A stretch of DNA of 64,000 bases from Rhizobium sp. (GTDB lineage: Bacteria > Pseudomonadota > Alphaproteobacteria > Rhizobiales > Rhizobiaceae), in contig JAHHDR010000001.1 in the NCBI GenBank assembly GCA_019739215.1, positions 62,001 to 126,000 of the forward strand. The letters are read 5' to 3'. The notes beneath the pieces are model-generated. The model saw only the letters and a list, made by a program, of their open reading frames with translations, was not told the origin of the DNA and did no database searches. This document shows, piece after piece, positions 16,740 to 30,047 of the stretch (the first letter of the stretch is position 1; every line of letters begins with the position of its first letter). The position numbers and the translations under genes were made by a program.

Positions 16740-19205
16740 ATGAACGAAAGCTCTGCAATCAAGGACATTCCGGTCCCCGCACCGCGCAAAACCGACCCCT
16801 CTGTCCTGGCGGCAGATATTGTCGAGAGGCTGATCTACCGTATCGGCAAGGACGCAAAGGTCGCCAAGCCGCATGACTGGCTCATTGCCGCAATCCTCGT
16901 CGTCCGTGACCGGATCATCGATCGCTGGATGGAATCGACGCGCAAGACCTACGAAACCGGCGCAAAACGCGTCTATTATTTGTCCCTGGAATTCCTGATC
17001 GGCCGGCTGACCCGCGATGCGGTGTCCAACCTCGGCATGATGGACGACCTCCGCGAGGCGCTGAAATCGCTTGGCGTCGACCTCGACATCATCGCCGCCC
17101 TCGAGCCCGACGCCGCGCTCGGCAATGGCGGCCTGGGACGCCTGGCGGCCTGTTTCATGGAGTCGATGGCCACCACCGACATTCCGGCCTATGGCTATGG
17201 AATCCGCTATGTCCACGGCCTGTTCCGGCAGCAGATCGCCGATGGCTGGCAGGTGGAACTGCCGGAAACCTGGCTGGCGCACGGCAATCCGTGGGAGTTC
17301 GAGCGCCGTGAGAGCGCCTATGAGGTCGGCTTTGGCGGCGCCGTCGAATCCGTGCTCGGCGCCGATGCGGAGCCACGCTACGTCTGGAAGCCGGCCGAGC
17401 GCGTCATCGCCGTCGCCTATGACACCCCGATCGTCGGCTGGCGTGCCGACCGGGTCAACACGCTGCGCCTCTGGACCGCCCAACCCATCGACCCGATCCT
17501 GCTCGACGCCTTCAATGCGGGCGACCATATCGGCGCGCTGAAGGAGAGCAACAAGGCGGAAAGCCTCGCACGCGTCCTCTATCCCGCGGATGCGACACCC
17601 GCCGGTCAGGAACTGCGCCTGCGCCAGGAGTTCTTCTTTTCCTCTGCTTCCCTGCAGGACATCGTCCGCCGCCACCTGCAGCAGTACAACACCCTCGACA
17701 ACCTGCCCGACAAGGTCGCGATCCAGCTCAACGACACCCACCCGGCTGTCTCGGTGGCCGAACTGATGCGGTTGCTGACCGACGTCCACGGCTACGACTT
17801 CGAGACTGCCTGGGACATGACCCAGCGTACGGTTTCCTATACCAATCACACGCTGCTGCCAGAGGCGCTGGAAACCTGGCCGGTTCCTCTCTTCGAACGC
17901 CTGCTCCCCCGCCACATGCAGATCATCTACGGCATCAATGCCAAGCTGCTGATCGAAGCGCGCAAGGTGAAGAAATTCAACGACGCCCAGATCGGCGCCA
18001 TCTCGCTGATCGACGAGGCCGGCGGCCGGCGCGTGCGCATGGGCAACCTTGCTTTCACCGGCTCGCATTCGATCAACGGCGTCTCCGCCCTTCATACCGA
18101 ACTGATGAAGGTCACCGTCTTCGCGGACCTTCACAAGCTTTATCCGGACCGCATCAACAACAAGACCAACGGCATCACGCCGCGCCGCTGGCTGATGCAG
18201 TGCAACGGCCCGCTCACCGGCCTTATCAAGGAAGCGATCGGCGAAAAATTCCTCGACGACACCGATGAATTAAAGGCACTCGACACGTTCGCCGGCGATT
18301 CCGAGTTCCAGAAGAAGTTCATGGCCGTCAAGCGCGGCAACAAGGTCAAGCTCGCACAACTGATCCAGAGCCGCATGGGACTCAAGCTCGATCCGTCGGC
18401 GATGTTCGACATTCAGGTCAAGCGCATCCACGAATACAAGCGCCAGTTCCTCAACATTATCGAGGCGGTGGCGCTCTACGACCAGATCAGGTCCCATCCC
18501 GAGCGCGACTGGGTGCCGCGGGTGAAGATCTTCGCCGGCAAGGCGGCGCCGAGCTATCACAACGCCAAGCTGATCATCAAGCTGGCCAACGATGTCGCCC
18601 GCGTCGTCAACTCCGATCCGGCGGTTCGCGGCCTGCTCAAGGTCGTCTTCGTGCCGAACTACAACGTCTCGCTCGCCGAGGTTCTGGTGCCTGCGGCCGA
18701 CCTGTCCGAACAGATCTCGACCGCCGGCATGGAAGCCTCCGGCACCGGCAACATGAAGTTCGCCCTGAACGGCGCACTCACCATCGGGACACTCGATGGC
18801 GCCAATGTCGAAATGCTCGAGAATGTCGGCGCCGAGAACATCAAGATTTTCGGCATGACCACCGAACAGGTCGCCAAGGCACGCGCCGAGGGGCATAATC
18901 CCCGAGGCATCATCGAAAGCTCGCGCGAGCTGCAGCAGGCACTCCACGCCATCGGGACGGGTGTCTTTTCTCCCGACGACCCGAGTCGATTCCAGAGCCT
19001 GGTCGATGGCCTCTATTCGCATGACTGGTTCATGGTGGCCGGCGATTTCGACGCCTACGCCATCGCCCAGCGCGAGATCGACCAGATCTGGACGGACGAA
19101 ACGAGCTGGAGCGAGAAGGCCATTCGCAACACGGCGCGCATGGGCTGGTTCTCTTCGGACCGCACCATCCGGCAATATGCATCGGAAATCTGGAAGGCGG
19201 GCTGA
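16740..19205 (+). CDS. glgP: Glycogen phosphorylase
   Basis: An 821-residue GT35 enzyme that releases glucose-1-phosphate from the ends of glycogen using pyridoxal phosphate. Family signatures run throughout: RVYYLSLEFLIGRLTRDAV, DAALGNGGLGRLAACFMES, IQLNDTHPAVSVAELMRLL, NKTNGITPRRWLMQCN and EASGTGNMKFALNGALTIGT, which carries the lysine that binds the cofactor. Length is normal. It is the first gene of the glg cluster and likely shares a promoter with glgB, which starts 64 bases downstream. Its product feeds directly into the phosphoglucomutase encoded four genes later. Confidence 0.97.
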   Translation: MNESSAIKDIPVPAPRKTDPSVLAADIVERLIYRIGKDAKVAKPHDWLIAAILVVRDRIIDRWMESTRKTYETGAKRVYYLSLEFLIGRLTRDAVSNLGMMDDLREALKSLGVDLDIIAALEPDAALGNGGLGRLAACFMESMATTDIPAYGYGIRYVHGLFRQQIADGWQVELPETWLAHGNPWEFERRESAYEVGFGGAVESVLGADAEPRYVWKPAERVIAVAYDTPIVGWRADRVNTLRLWTAQPIDPILLDAFNAGDHIGALKESNKAESLARVLYPADATPAGQELRLRQEFFFSSASLQDIVRRHLQQYNTLDNLPDKVAIQLNDTHPAVSVAELMRLLTDVHGYDFETAWDMTQRTVSYTNHTLLPEALETWPVPLFERLLPRHMQIIYGINAKLLIEARKVKKFNDAQIGAISLIDEAGGRRVRMGNLAFTGSHSINGVSALHTELMKVTVFADLHKLYPDRINNKTNGITPRRWLMQCNGPLTGLIKEAIGEKFLDDTDELKALDTFAGDSEFQKKFMAVKRGNKVKLAQLIQSRMGLKLDPSAMFDIQVKRIHEYKRQFLNIIEAVALYDQIRSHPERDWVPRVKIFAGKAAPSYHNAKLIIKLANDVARVVNSDPAVRGLLKVVFVPNYNVSLAEVLVPAADLSEQISTAGMEASGTGNMKFALNGALTIGTLDGANVEMLENVGAENIKIFGMTTEQVAKARAEGHNPRGIIESSRELQQALHAIGTGVFSPDDPSRFQSLVDGLYSHDWFMVAGDFDAYAIAQREIDQIWTDETSWSEKAIRNTARMGWFSSDRTIRQYASEIWKAG

Positions 19206-19269
19206 ACCAGGCTGACGACTGGCACGTTAGAGATCCGCGCTCAATAAGAACCGGACGGGAGGGGACGCG

Positions 19270-21582
19270 ATGGACAAGCCGGCGGCTAAGACCAAGAGGG
19301 ACAACGACAAGCCGGCCAAAGCGGGCAAGGGCGGCAAGTCGGTATCGGCCGGCGCGCAGCCCGACCCTTCCAAGGCGGACAGGAAGTCCAAGCTCGCCAA
19401 GGACTTCCGCATCTTCAACGAAGAGATCGCGGCCATTGTCGCCGGCGTCCACGCCAACCCGTTTGCCGTTCTCGGCATTCATGAATTCGGCAAGCAGTTC
19501 GTCGCCCGCACGTTCATCCCGGGCGCCGAGGGCGTGGTGGCCACGACCCTGTCGGGCGAAGAGGTGGGCACGCTTGCCCGCCGCCATGACGCGGGCTTCT
19601 TCGAGGGCGAGGTTTCCCTCCGCAAACGCCAGCCGCTCAAATACAAGGCCACGAATGCGGGCGGCAGCTGGGAGATCGTGGACCCCTATTCCTTCGGTCC
19701 GGTCCTGGGTCCAATGGACGATTACTACCTGCGCGAGGGCCAGCATCTCAGGCTCTTCGACAGGATGGGGGCTCACCCGCTCCATCACGAGGGTGCCGAC
19801 GGCTATCACTTCGCCGTATGGGCGCCGAACGCGGCGCGCGTCTCCATCGTCGGCAGCTTCAACGACTGGGATGGTCGCCGGCACGTCATGCGGCTGCGGT
19901 CTGATACCGGCGTCTGGGAAATCTTCCTGCCCGGCATCCATGGCGGCGAGACCTACAAATACGAGATCCTGGCCCGCGACGGCACGCTGCAGCCGCTCAA
20001 GGCCGATCCCTTCGCGCGCCGCTCGGAGCTTCGACCCAAGACGGCCTCGATGACGACGCCGGAGATCGACCAGCAATGGGATGACAAGGCGCATCGCGAG
20101 TGGTGGTGCAATGTCGATGCCCGCCGCGTGCCGATATCGATCTACGAAGTCCATCCGGGCTCGTGGATGCGAAACGACGGCAACGAGATGATGTCCTGGG
20201 ACGAGCTTGGTGAAAAGCTTATCCCCTACGCGGTCGAGATGGGCTTCACCCATATCGAGTTCCTGCCCATCACGGAATTTCCCTATGATCCGTCGTGGGG
20301 CTACCAGACCACGGGCCTGTTCGCGCCGACCGCGCGCTTCGGCGAGCCGGAAGCCTTTGCCCGCTTCGTCAACGGCGCCCACAAGGCCGGCATATCCATC
20401 CTGCTCGACTGGGTGCCCGCGCATTTCCCCACCGATGAACACGGACTGCGGCGGTTCGACGGCACCGCGCTCTACGAGCACGAGGATCCACGGCTGGGCT
20501 TCCATCCCGACTGGAACACGGCGATCTACAATTTCGGCCGCAACGAGGTAAAGAGCTTCCTCATCAACTCCGCCCTCTACTGGGCCGAGAAGTTTCACGC
20601 CGACGGCATCCGCGTCGATGCGGTGGCGTCGATGCTCTATCTCGACTACTCCCGCAAGGAGGGCGAGTGGATCCCCAACAAATATGGCGGCCGCGAGAAC
20701 CTCGAGGCGATCGAGTTCCTTAAGGACATGAACCGCCACCTCTATGGATCGCATCCCGGCATCATGACCATTGCCGAGGAATCGACCTCCTGGCCGAAGG
20801 TCTCCGCCCCGGTGCATGACGGCGGCCTCGGCTTCGGCTTCAAGTGGAACATGGGTTTCATGCACGATACGCTGCAATACCTTTCCCGCGAGCCGATCCA
20901 CCGCAAGCACCACCACAACGACCTCACCTTCGGCCTGCTCTATGCCTTCTCGGAGAATTTCGTCCTGCCGCTCAGCCATGACGAAGTTGTGCATGGCAAG
21001 GGCTCGCTGATCGCCAAGATGGCCGGCGACGACTGGCAGAAATTCGCCAATCTCCGCGCCTTCTATGCGTTCATGTGGGGCTATCCCGGCAAGAAGCTGC
21101 TGTTCATGGGACAGGAATTCGCCCAGTGGAGCGAATGGTCGGAGGAACGTTCGCTCGATTGGCACCTGCTCAAGCAGCCGCCGCATGCCGGCATGAAAGA
21201 TCTGGTGAAGGACCTCAACGGGCTCTATCGCACCAAGCCCGCGCTGCATGCCCGCGACTGCGAGGGTGATGGCTTCGAATGGCTGATCGCCGACGATCAC
21301 GAGAATTCCGTCTACGCATGGCTGCGCAAGGCGCCCGGAGAGCGTCCGGTTGCCGTCATCTGCAACTTCACGCCCGTGCCGAGAGAGAACTATTCCGTGC
21401 CGCTGCCCGCCGAGGGCCCCTGGCGCGAGATCATCAATACCGATGCGAAGCACTATGGAGGATCCGGCAAGGGGAATGCCGGGGAGGTGCGCGCGCATCG
21501 GGAAGCGAGCGGCCGCATCGCGGCCGTGGTGAAACTGCCGCCGCTGGCGACGCTCTGGCTAGAGCTTGCGGACGAAGCGTAA
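19270..21582 (+). CDS. glgB: 1,4-alpha-glucan branching enzyme
   Basis: A 770-residue GH13 enzyme that introduces alpha-1,6 branches in glycogen. The N-terminal carbohydrate-binding part contains [20 protein letters not shown]. The catalytic barrel contains [49 protein letters not shown] (nucleophile Asp), IAEESTSWP (acid/base Glu) and [15 protein letters not shown] (transition-state Asp). The first ~45 residues are a Lys/Ala-rich, probably disordered tail absent from many GlgB proteins. The ATG at 19270 follows GGAGGGGACGCG. The gene lies between glgP and glgC. Confidence 0.97.
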   Translation: MDKPAAKTKRDNDKPAKAGKGGKSVSAGAQPDPSKADRKSKLAKDFRIFNEEIAAIVAGVHANPFAVLGIHEFGKQFVARTFIPGAEGVVATTLSGEEVGTLARRHDAGFFEGEVSLRKRQPLKYKATNAGGSWEIVDPYSFGPVLGPMDDYYLREGQHLRLFDRMGAHPLHHEGADGYHFAVWAPNAARVSIVGSFNDWDGRRHVMRLRSDTGVWEIFLPGIHGGETYKYEILARDGTLQPLKADPFARRSELRPKTASMTTPEIDQQWDDKAHREWWCNVDARRVPISIYEVHPGSWMRNDGNEMMSWDELGEKLIPYAVEMGFTHIEFLPITEFPYDPSWGYQTTGLFAPTARFGEPEAFARFVNGAHKAGISILLDWVPAHFPTDEHGLRRFDGTALYEHEDPRLGFHPDWNTAIYNFGRNEVKSFLINSALYWAEKFHADGIRVDAVASMLYLDYSRKEGEWIPNKYGGRENLEAIEFLKDMNRHLYGSHPGIMTIAEESTSWPKVSAPVHDGGLGFGFKWNMGFMHDTLQYLSREPIHRKHHHNDLTFGLLYAFSENFVLPLSHDEVVHGKGSLIAKMAGDDWQKFANLRAFYAFMWGYPGKKLLFMGQEFAQWSEWSEERSLDWHLLKQPPHAGMKDLVKDLNGLYRTKPALHARDCEGDGFEWLIADDHENSVYAWLRKAPGERPVAVICNFTPVPRENYSVPLPAEGPWREIINTDAKHYGGSGKGNAGEVRAHREASGRIAAVVKLPPLATLWLELADEA

Positions 21583-21608
21583 CAAGTAATCCCGGGAGGA
21601 GCAGATCC

Positions 21609-22871
21609 ATGGCAGAAAAGAGAATCCAACCCCTGGCCCGCGATGCAATGGCCTATGTACTGGCGGGCGGCCGCGGCAGCCGCCTCAAGGAACTGACCGA
21701 CCGTCGCGCTAAGCCGGCGGTCTATTTCGGTGGCAAGACGCGCATCATCGATTTCGCGCTCTCAAATGCGCTCAATTCCGGTATCCGCCGCATCGGGGTC
21801 GCCACCCAGTACAAGGCGCATTCTCTGATCCGCCACCTGCAGCGCGGCTGGGATTTCTTTCGTCCCGAGCGCAACGAAAGCTTCGACATCCTGCCGGCGT
21901 CCCAGCGCGTGTCCGAGACCCAGTGGTACGAAGGCACGGCCGACGCCGTCTACCAGAACATCGACATCATCGAGCCCTACAACCCGCAATACATGGTCAT
22001 TCTCGCCGGCGATCACATCTACAAGATGGATTACGAGCTGATGTTGCGCCAGCACGTCAACACCGGTGCCGACGTCACGGTCGGCTGCCTGGAGGTTCCG
22101 CGCATGGAAGCCGTCGGCTTTGGCGTCATGCATGTCGACAAGTCAGACACGATCATCGATTTCGTCGAAAAGCCCGCCGATCCACCCGGCATTCCAGGCA
22201 ATGAGTCGATGGCGCTGGCCTCGATGGGCATCTACGTTTTCCACACCAAGTTCCTGCTCGACCTGCTGAAGGCAGATGCCAACGACCCGAACTCGTCGAA
22301 GGATTTCGGCAAGGACCTGATTCCGCATATCGTCAAGAACGGCAAGGCCGTCGCCCATCGCTTCAACGAGAGTTGCGTGCGCGCCGAACTGGAGACCAAG
22401 GCCTATTGGCGTGACGTCGGTACCGTCGATGCCTATTGGCAGGCCAATATCGACCTGACCGACATTGTTCCCGAACTCGACCTCTATGACAGCGAGTGGC
22501 CCATCTGGACCTATTCCGAACTGACGCCGCCGGCCAAGTTCGTCCATGACGAGCCCGATCGCCGCGGCTCGGCCGTGTCGTCGCTGGTCTCCGGCAACTG
22601 CATCGTCTCAGGCGCGGCGCTCAATCGCACGCTGCTGTTCACCGGTTGCCGGGTCAATTCCTATTCGCATCTCGATCATGCCGTCGTGCTGCCGGAAGTG
22701 ACGGTCAACCGACGCGCCCGGCTCAAGAATGTCGTCGTCGATCGTGGCGTCATCATCCCGGAAGGCCTCGTCGTCGGCGAGGATCCCGAGCTCGACGCCA
22801 AGCGCTTTCGCCGCACCGAAAGCGGCATCTGCCTGATCACGCAGTCGATGATCGACAAGCTGGGCATGTAG
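21609..22871 (+). CDS. glgC: Glucose-1-phosphate adenylyltransferase (ADP-glucose pyrophosphorylase)
   Basis: A 420-residue enzyme that makes ADP-glucose, the committed step in glycogen synthesis. Motifs: [23 protein letters not shown] (nucleotide-binding loop), [29 protein letters not shown], and SMGIYVF. The C-terminal left-handed beta-helix repeats are seen in [17 protein letters not shown] and [10 protein letters not shown]. The 420-residue length is the same as I recall for the Agrobacterium enzyme. Family enzymes are allosterically controlled by glycolytic intermediates. A GGGAGGAGCAG ribosome site precedes the ATG. Confidence 0.97.
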   Translation: MAEKRIQPLARDAMAYVLAGGRGSRLKELTDRRAKPAVYFGGKTRIIDFALSNALNSGIRRIGVATQYKAHSLIRHLQRGWDFFRPERNESFDILPASQRVSETQWYEGTADAVYQNIDIIEPYNPQYMVILAGDHIYKMDYELMLRQHVNTGADVTVGCLEVPRMEAVGFGVMHVDKSDTIIDFVEKPADPPGIPGNESMALASMGIYVFHTKFLLDLLKADANDPNSSKDFGKDLIPHIVKNGKAVAHRFNESCVRAELETKAYWRDVGTVDAYWQANIDLTDIVPELDLYDSEWPIWTYSELTPPAKFVHDEPDRRGSAVSSLVSGNCIVSGAALNRTLLFTGCRVNSYSHLDHAVVLPEVTVNRRARLKNVVVDRGVIIPEGLVVGEDPELDAKRFRRTESGICLITQSMIDKLGM

Positions 22872-22883
22872 ACGGGGCGCAAG

Positions 22884-25963
<3,080 letters not shown>

Positions 25964-25967
25964 TCGT

Positions 25968-26396
25968 ATGCCCGGGCCACTCTCGTCAAGGCTGCAACAA
26001 ATCATCGACGCCCTGCCGCTTCGCGCAGGCCTGCGAGTTCTCGAAGTCGGCTGTGGTCCGGGAGCGATGGCCCGCGAAATGAGCGCCAGGATCGGCAACG
26101 GTCATGTCCTTGGCATCGACCGTTCGAGCAAGGCAATCGTTCAGGCGGTCGCAGGCTCCCATGAGGAGATCGAAGCAGGCCGCCTTTCCTACCGCCAATC
26201 CACCGCCGAAGAATTCGTGTTGGCGCCAGATGAGGCGCCCTTCGATCTGGCGGTGGCAGTGCGCGTCGGAGCGCTTGACGGACGCCATCCGGCAGCGGGA
26301 GAGTTGGCTCGGCGCCGTATCAGGGCAGCCCTCGTTGCTGGCGGTAAACTTTACGTCGATGGCGGCAATCCGATTCGCGAGTTTGATCTGACATGA
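25968..26396 (+). CDS. Small SAM-dependent methyltransferase
   Basis: A 142-residue class I methyltransferase. Motif I is LRVLEVGCGPGAMAREM and the acidic end of strand 2 is VLGIDRSSKAI. PFDLAVAVRVGALDGRHP is the motif IV region. It lacks the extra C-terminal strands of larger enzymes, but compact forms like this are seen in Rhizobiales. The start is 4 bases after pgm, which suggests shared transcription with no obvious link to glycogen. Substrate unknown. Confidence 0.7.
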   Translation: MPGPLSSRLQQIIDALPLRAGLRVLEVGCGPGAMAREMSARIGNGHVLGIDRSSKAIVQAVAGSHEEIEAGRLSYRQSTAEEFVLAPDEAPFDLAVAVRVGALDGRHPAAGELARRRIRAALVAGGKLYVDGGNPIREFDLT

Positions 26397-26487
26397 AGAG
26401 CTGAAATCGGCGACCCGCGTCATCCCTCCGTCCAATAGCGCGTCTACACTCGCCGGTGCTACAGGTGGCGTCGGGAGGAATATCGCC

Positions 26488-27228
26488 TTGCTGATCGCCA
26501 TCCTGTCCGACATCCACGCCAACCGCGAAGCCCTCGAGTCCTGCCTTGACGCCGTTGCCGCTGCGCGTGCCGACAGGATCGTCCTGCTCGGCGATATCGT
26601 CGGTTACGGCGCCGATCCGGAATGGTGCCTCGATACGGTTCGCCGCCTGATCGAGGACGGCGCCATAGCCGTGCGCGGCAACCATGACGAGGCGGCGGCC
26701 AGCACGACGCAGTCAATGACGTCCAATGCCCGCGTCGCCATCGAATGGACCCGCAACCGCCTCGACGCCGATGCGCGCGCCTTCCTCGGCGCCCTGCCGT
26801 TGCGCATCGACGACGGAGACAGGCTCTATGTCCACGCCGACGCCAGCGCACCGGGCGCCTGGCGCTACGTGCTGGATTCCGCCGACGCGCGGCGCCACCT
26901 CAACGCCAGTGACGCGCAGGCCAGCTTCTGCGGGCATACCCATCGCCCGGCACTGCATTGCCTGTCGGCCATGAACCGCATCACATCCTTCACGCCCAGC
27001 GCGTCAGAACCGATTCCGCTGGGGGCCCAGCGCCGATGGCTCGCGGTCATGGGCGCGGTCGGCCAACCGCGCGACGGCAATCCGGCGGCAGCGTTCGGGC
27101 TTCATGATACCACAACCCGCACGCTCCGCTTCTGCCGAACGCCCTATGACACCGAAACCGCCGCCCGGAAGATCCTCGACGCCGGCCTGCCAGAAGCGCT
27201 GGCGGCACGGCTGCTGAAAGGCCATTGA
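26488..27228 (+). CDS. Metallophosphoesterase (calcineurin-like, YfcE/ApaH type)
   Basis: A 246-residue phosphoesterase. The metal-binding motifs are IAILSDIHANREAL (Asp-x-His), IVLLGDIVGYGADP (Gly-Asp), IAVRGNHDEA (Gly-Asn-His-Asp/Glu) and SFCGHTHRPA (Gly-His-Thr-His), all intact. The start is a TTG at 26488 with a strong GGAGGAA eight bases upstream. Its stop directly abuts the ATG of a Ser/Thr kinase, so the two are almost certainly co-translated. It could act as the opposing protein phosphatase, but members of this family also hydrolyse nucleotides or phosphodiesters. Confidence 0.85.
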   Translation: MLIAILSDIHANREALESCLDAVAAARADRIVLLGDIVGYGADPEWCLDTVRRLIEDGAIAVRGNHDEAAASTTQSMTSNARVAIEWTRNRLDADARAFLGALPLRIDDGDRLYVHADASAPGAWRYVLDSADARRHLNASDAQASFCGHTHRPALHCLSAMNRITSFTPSASEPIPLGAQRRWLAVMGAVGQPRDGNPAAAFGLHDTTTRTLRFCRTPYDTETAARKILDAGLPEALAARLLKGH

Positions 27229-28674
27229 ATGGCAAAGCCAACACTGAAACCCGGAGATGTGGTCGACGGATTTGCCATCGGCCCACTTCTGCACAATGGC
27301 GGCATGGCGCGCCTTTGGAGCGTCACCCGGCCGGATATCGATTTCCCTGTCCTGATGAAGGTGCCCCGCATCGACGAGGGCGACGACCCCGCCGCAATCG
27401 TCTCCTTCGAGATGGAGCAGATGATCCTGCCCAAACTCTCCGGCCCGCATGTGCCGCGATTTGTCGCCAATGGCGATTTCGCCACCCAGCCCTATATCGT
27501 CATGGAGCGCATCGATGGGGCCTCGCTCCATCCCTGGCTTGAAACCCTGCCGCGGGCAGACGACGAGGTCGCATCGCTCGGAGCAGGGGTCGCCGACGCG
27601 CTCGATGCCATACATCGCCAGAGCGTCGTCCATCTCGACCTCAAGCCCTCCAACATCATGTTCCGGCCATCAGGCGAGGCGGTGCTGATCGATTACGGCC
27701 TGGCATGCCACATCCACATGCCGGACCTGATGGCCGAGGAATTCCGCCTGCCCTATGGAACTGCTCCTTATATGGCGCCCGAACAGGTCATCGGGCGCCG
27801 CACCGATTTCCGCAGCGACCTGTTTGCGCTCGGCGTGCTCCTCTACTTCTTCGCCACAGGAATCCGGCCGTTTGGCGACCCGCAACGGCTGAGCGGGCTC
27901 CGCAAGCGACTTTGGCGCGATCCATGGCCACCCCGCGCGCTGCGACCCGGCCTGTCCCCAGCATTGCAGGAGGTCATCCTGCAATGCCTCGAGGTCAAGC
28001 CCGACTGGCGTTACCAGACCGCGGCGCAACTCGCCAACGACCTGCGCGACCTATCGCACGTGAAGCGCACCGCGCGCGCGGAACGGCTGAAGCGGGATCC
28101 CTGGACCGAGGTCATCCGGCGCCGTTTCAATCCGGAGCCCCTGGGCCTGCATCGGCCCGCGGTGGTGGCAGGCCAATATGCCGACGCGCCGATCGTGCTC
28201 GTGGCGATCGATCTCGACACCACATCACCGGAGCTGGCCGCCGCCCTGCGCCTTGCCACCGGGCGCGTCGTCGAGAAGTCGCCGCAGGCGCGCATCGCCT
28301 GCCTCAATGTCCAGCGCATCAACCGCATCAGCCTCGACACCACCCTCGACGAAAAGGGCCACAACAAGCACGTGACCCGCCTGGTGCAACTCAAGGACTG
28401 GGCGCGACCGATCGGCGGCGCCGAGGGCGCGATCACCTATCACGTCGTCGAGGCCATCGAGCCCGCGCGCGCGATCCTCGACTTTGCCCGCGCCAACAAG
28501 GTCGATCACATCGTCATGGGCGCGCGTCAATCCTCGGCGCTGCGCACGCTGATCGGCAGCGTCGCAGGCGAGGTGGCCGCCAACGCGCCCTGCACCGTCA
28601 CCGTCGTCCGAAATCGCTATGCGGCGCTGCTGCCAACCGAAGCCAAATTGTCTCGAGACCAGATGGATATTTAA
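27229..28674 (+). CDS. Serine/threonine protein kinase fused to a universal stress protein domain
   Basis: A 481-residue two-domain protein. The kinase domain (~12-280) has the ATP lysine Lys44 (PVLMKVPR), a Glu in the C-helix region, a catalytic loop VVHLDLKPSN with Asp137 and Lys139 (His-Leu-Asp in place of His-Arg-Asp), IDYGLA with Asp155 (in place of DFG), and PYMAPEQ. The glycine-rich loop is weak (LHNGGMARLW). From about residue 315 a universal-stress-protein domain follows, ending with MGARQSSALRTLIGSVAGEV, its nucleotide-binding signature. No membrane segment is seen. Being cytoplasmic and coupled to a phosphoesterase, it suggests a stress-linked phospho-switch. Targets unknown. Confidence 0.85.
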   Translation: MAKPTLKPGDVVDGFAIGPLLHNGGMARLWSVTRPDIDFPVLMKVPRIDEGDDPAAIVSFEMEQMILPKLSGPHVPRFVANGDFATQPYIVMERIDGASLHPWLETLPRADDEVASLGAGVADALDAIHRQSVVHLDLKPSNIMFRPSGEAVLIDYGLACHIHMPDLMAEEFRLPYGTAPYMAPEQVIGRRTDFRSDLFALGVLLYFFATGIRPFGDPQRLSGLRKRLWRDPWPPRALRPGLSPALQEVILQCLEVKPDWRYQTAAQLANDLRDLSHVKRTARAERLKRDPWTEVIRRRFNPEPLGLHRPAVVAGQYADAPIVLVAIDLDTTSPELAAALRLATGRVVEKSPQARIACLNVQRINRISLDTTLDEKGHNKHVTRLVQLKDWARPIGGAEGAITYHVVEAIEPARAILDFARANKVDHIVMGARQSSALRTLIGSVAGEVAANAPCTVTVVRNRYAALLPTEAKLSRDQMDI

Positions 28675-28728
28675 CAAATATTCAGAGCTGGCGGCTATTG
28701 ATCGTGTGACCAATGCACAGGACTGATC

Positions 28729-29529
28729 ATGCCGGGAACGATGCGCCGACCTTCGACGCCGACCTTTTCAGATATTGAAATCCCTGGACATGCTGGCGGC
28801 GAGGTCATCTATGACACCGCGTTCGTCGCGCGAACCCTCGATCGGCTAATGGCAGGCCGCCTGCAGGACCTGGAGACGCTGCGCGGCATTGCGACCTCCA
28901 TGCCCGGCCAGGATGGCGATGCGCTCCATCGCCAGTTGCTTCTGCTCGCCAGATCCGCCCGAGAGGCGTTCGATACGCTGCAGCAGAGCCGCGAAATCCT
29001 CGTTGGACTGCACCGTCAGGCTTCCGGCGGTGAAGTCGTTGCCTCGGTCGACGGACGCACGAGCCTGCCCAACCGGCAGGCATTCGCAACCCACCTCTGC
29101 GAAGTCCTCAAGCGGCTGGAACCTGCCCATACGCTTTCCCTCGTCGTGATCGAAATCGGCGCGCTCCAGTTCCTCGCCAGCGAGATGGGCCCTGCCGTCG
29201 TCAACCGCATTCTCAAGCGCTTCGCAACGATCCTGCGCCGAACCGTCAAGCGTTCCGATATCGTCGCCCGCATCAGCCCGCAGCATTTCGCCGTCATCTT
29301 CGAGAATATACTGCCGGAAAAGGCAGTCAGCATCGCGCTTCGCATTCACGAGGCAATTGAGGCGAAGCTGTCGCCCAAGGGCGACCGCATGGCCGGCATG
29401 CTCTCCATAACCATGGGCGTTGCCACGACGTCCGGTCCCGGTCTCACCGCGGAACAACTGCTGCAGAAGGCACACGACGCCGTCACGCAAGCCCGCAGGG
29501 AAGGTCGTCCGGCCATCCACGTCGCCTGA
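28729..29529 (+). CDS. Degenerate GGDEF-domain protein
   Basis: A 266-residue protein. Residues ~15-105 are helical and charged with no recognised sensor domain. Residues ~105-266 follow the GGDEF fold (DGRTSLPNRQAFATHL, then IVARISPQHFAVIFEN, then ITMGVATTSG). The active-site motif is replaced by Ser-Pro-Gln-His-Phe, and the metal-binding strand that normally reads D-x-D-x-F-K is EIGALQFL. The protein should not synthesise cyclic di-GMP and is more likely a binding or regulatory partner. It lies downstream of the kinase-USP gene and upstream of the chemoreceptor. Confidence 0.75.
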   Translation: MPGTMRRPSTPTFSDIEIPGHAGGEVIYDTAFVARTLDRLMAGRLQDLETLRGIATSMPGQDGDALHRQLLLLARSAREAFDTLQQSREILVGLHRQASGGEVVASVDGRTSLPNRQAFATHLCEVLKRLEPAHTLSLVVIEIGALQFLASEMGPAVVNRILKRFATILRRTVKRSDIVARISPQHFAVIFENILPEKAVSIALRIHEAIEAKLSPKGDRMAGMLSITMGVATTSGPGLTAEQLLQKAHDAVTQARREGRPAIHVA

Positions 29530-30047
29530 GACGCCTCCGGCAACGGACAGCACCGCCGAAGGATCTTCCATCCGCGAGCAACTGCACTGCAAAAGCAGTC
29601 GCCGTTGATTCGCACCATTTCCGACAACATGTCACAATAACTTGCGGCAACGCATGTCTTACGCTGCAATCACCGGAAACAGGGCGGAAAATCCACCAAG
29701 AGGCAGAGATAATCGCAGAGATTTCGACAATAGAACTGACTTTAACCAATCATAAATAATACAAAAGTAGTGTTTCTATTAACACGAGCGTGCAAGATAT
29801 AGCATTAAACGAAGGTCTAATGAAATCAGAAATTGCGTAACTTCCGCTACTGGATTTGCATACGCATGCACATCAAGGATTGCATAAAAAACACTGCGTT
29901 TCCTGGATAGCGGGAACGCGTGACACCACGATTGCATGGATCTGGGAAGCGGGACCCGCCAGTCCACCTTCTCCGGCCACCTGATTGCTATGATCCCCCG
30001 ACAACCGGGCCGCTGCTGGCCCGGACACACATTCAGAGGAAACACCG
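29530..30047. other. 518-base intergenic region, A+T-rich in the middle
   Basis: No coding region with family resemblance is seen. Roughly 29640-29890 is much richer in A+T than the rest of the window and should hold the chemoreceptor promoter. From about 29940 to 30047 the sequence returns to high GC and contains a stable hairpin at 30005-30024 just before the chemoreceptor ribosome site. A small RNA could be encoded here, but nothing proves it. Confidence 0.4.
30005..30024 (+). promoter_or_regulatory. Hairpin in the chemoreceptor 5' leader
   Basis: CCGGGCC (30005-30011) and GGCCCGG (30018-30024) form a perfect 7-base-pair GC stem with a 6-base loop. It ends 11 bases before the GAGGA ribosome site of the gene starting at 30048. 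No T-tract follows. It may stabilise the mRNA or tune translation. Confidence 0.4.

Noticed and set aside
19030..21498. 822-codon minus-strand open frame opposite glgB
   Set aside because: Antisense shadow of a certain gene; no motif, no signal for translation.
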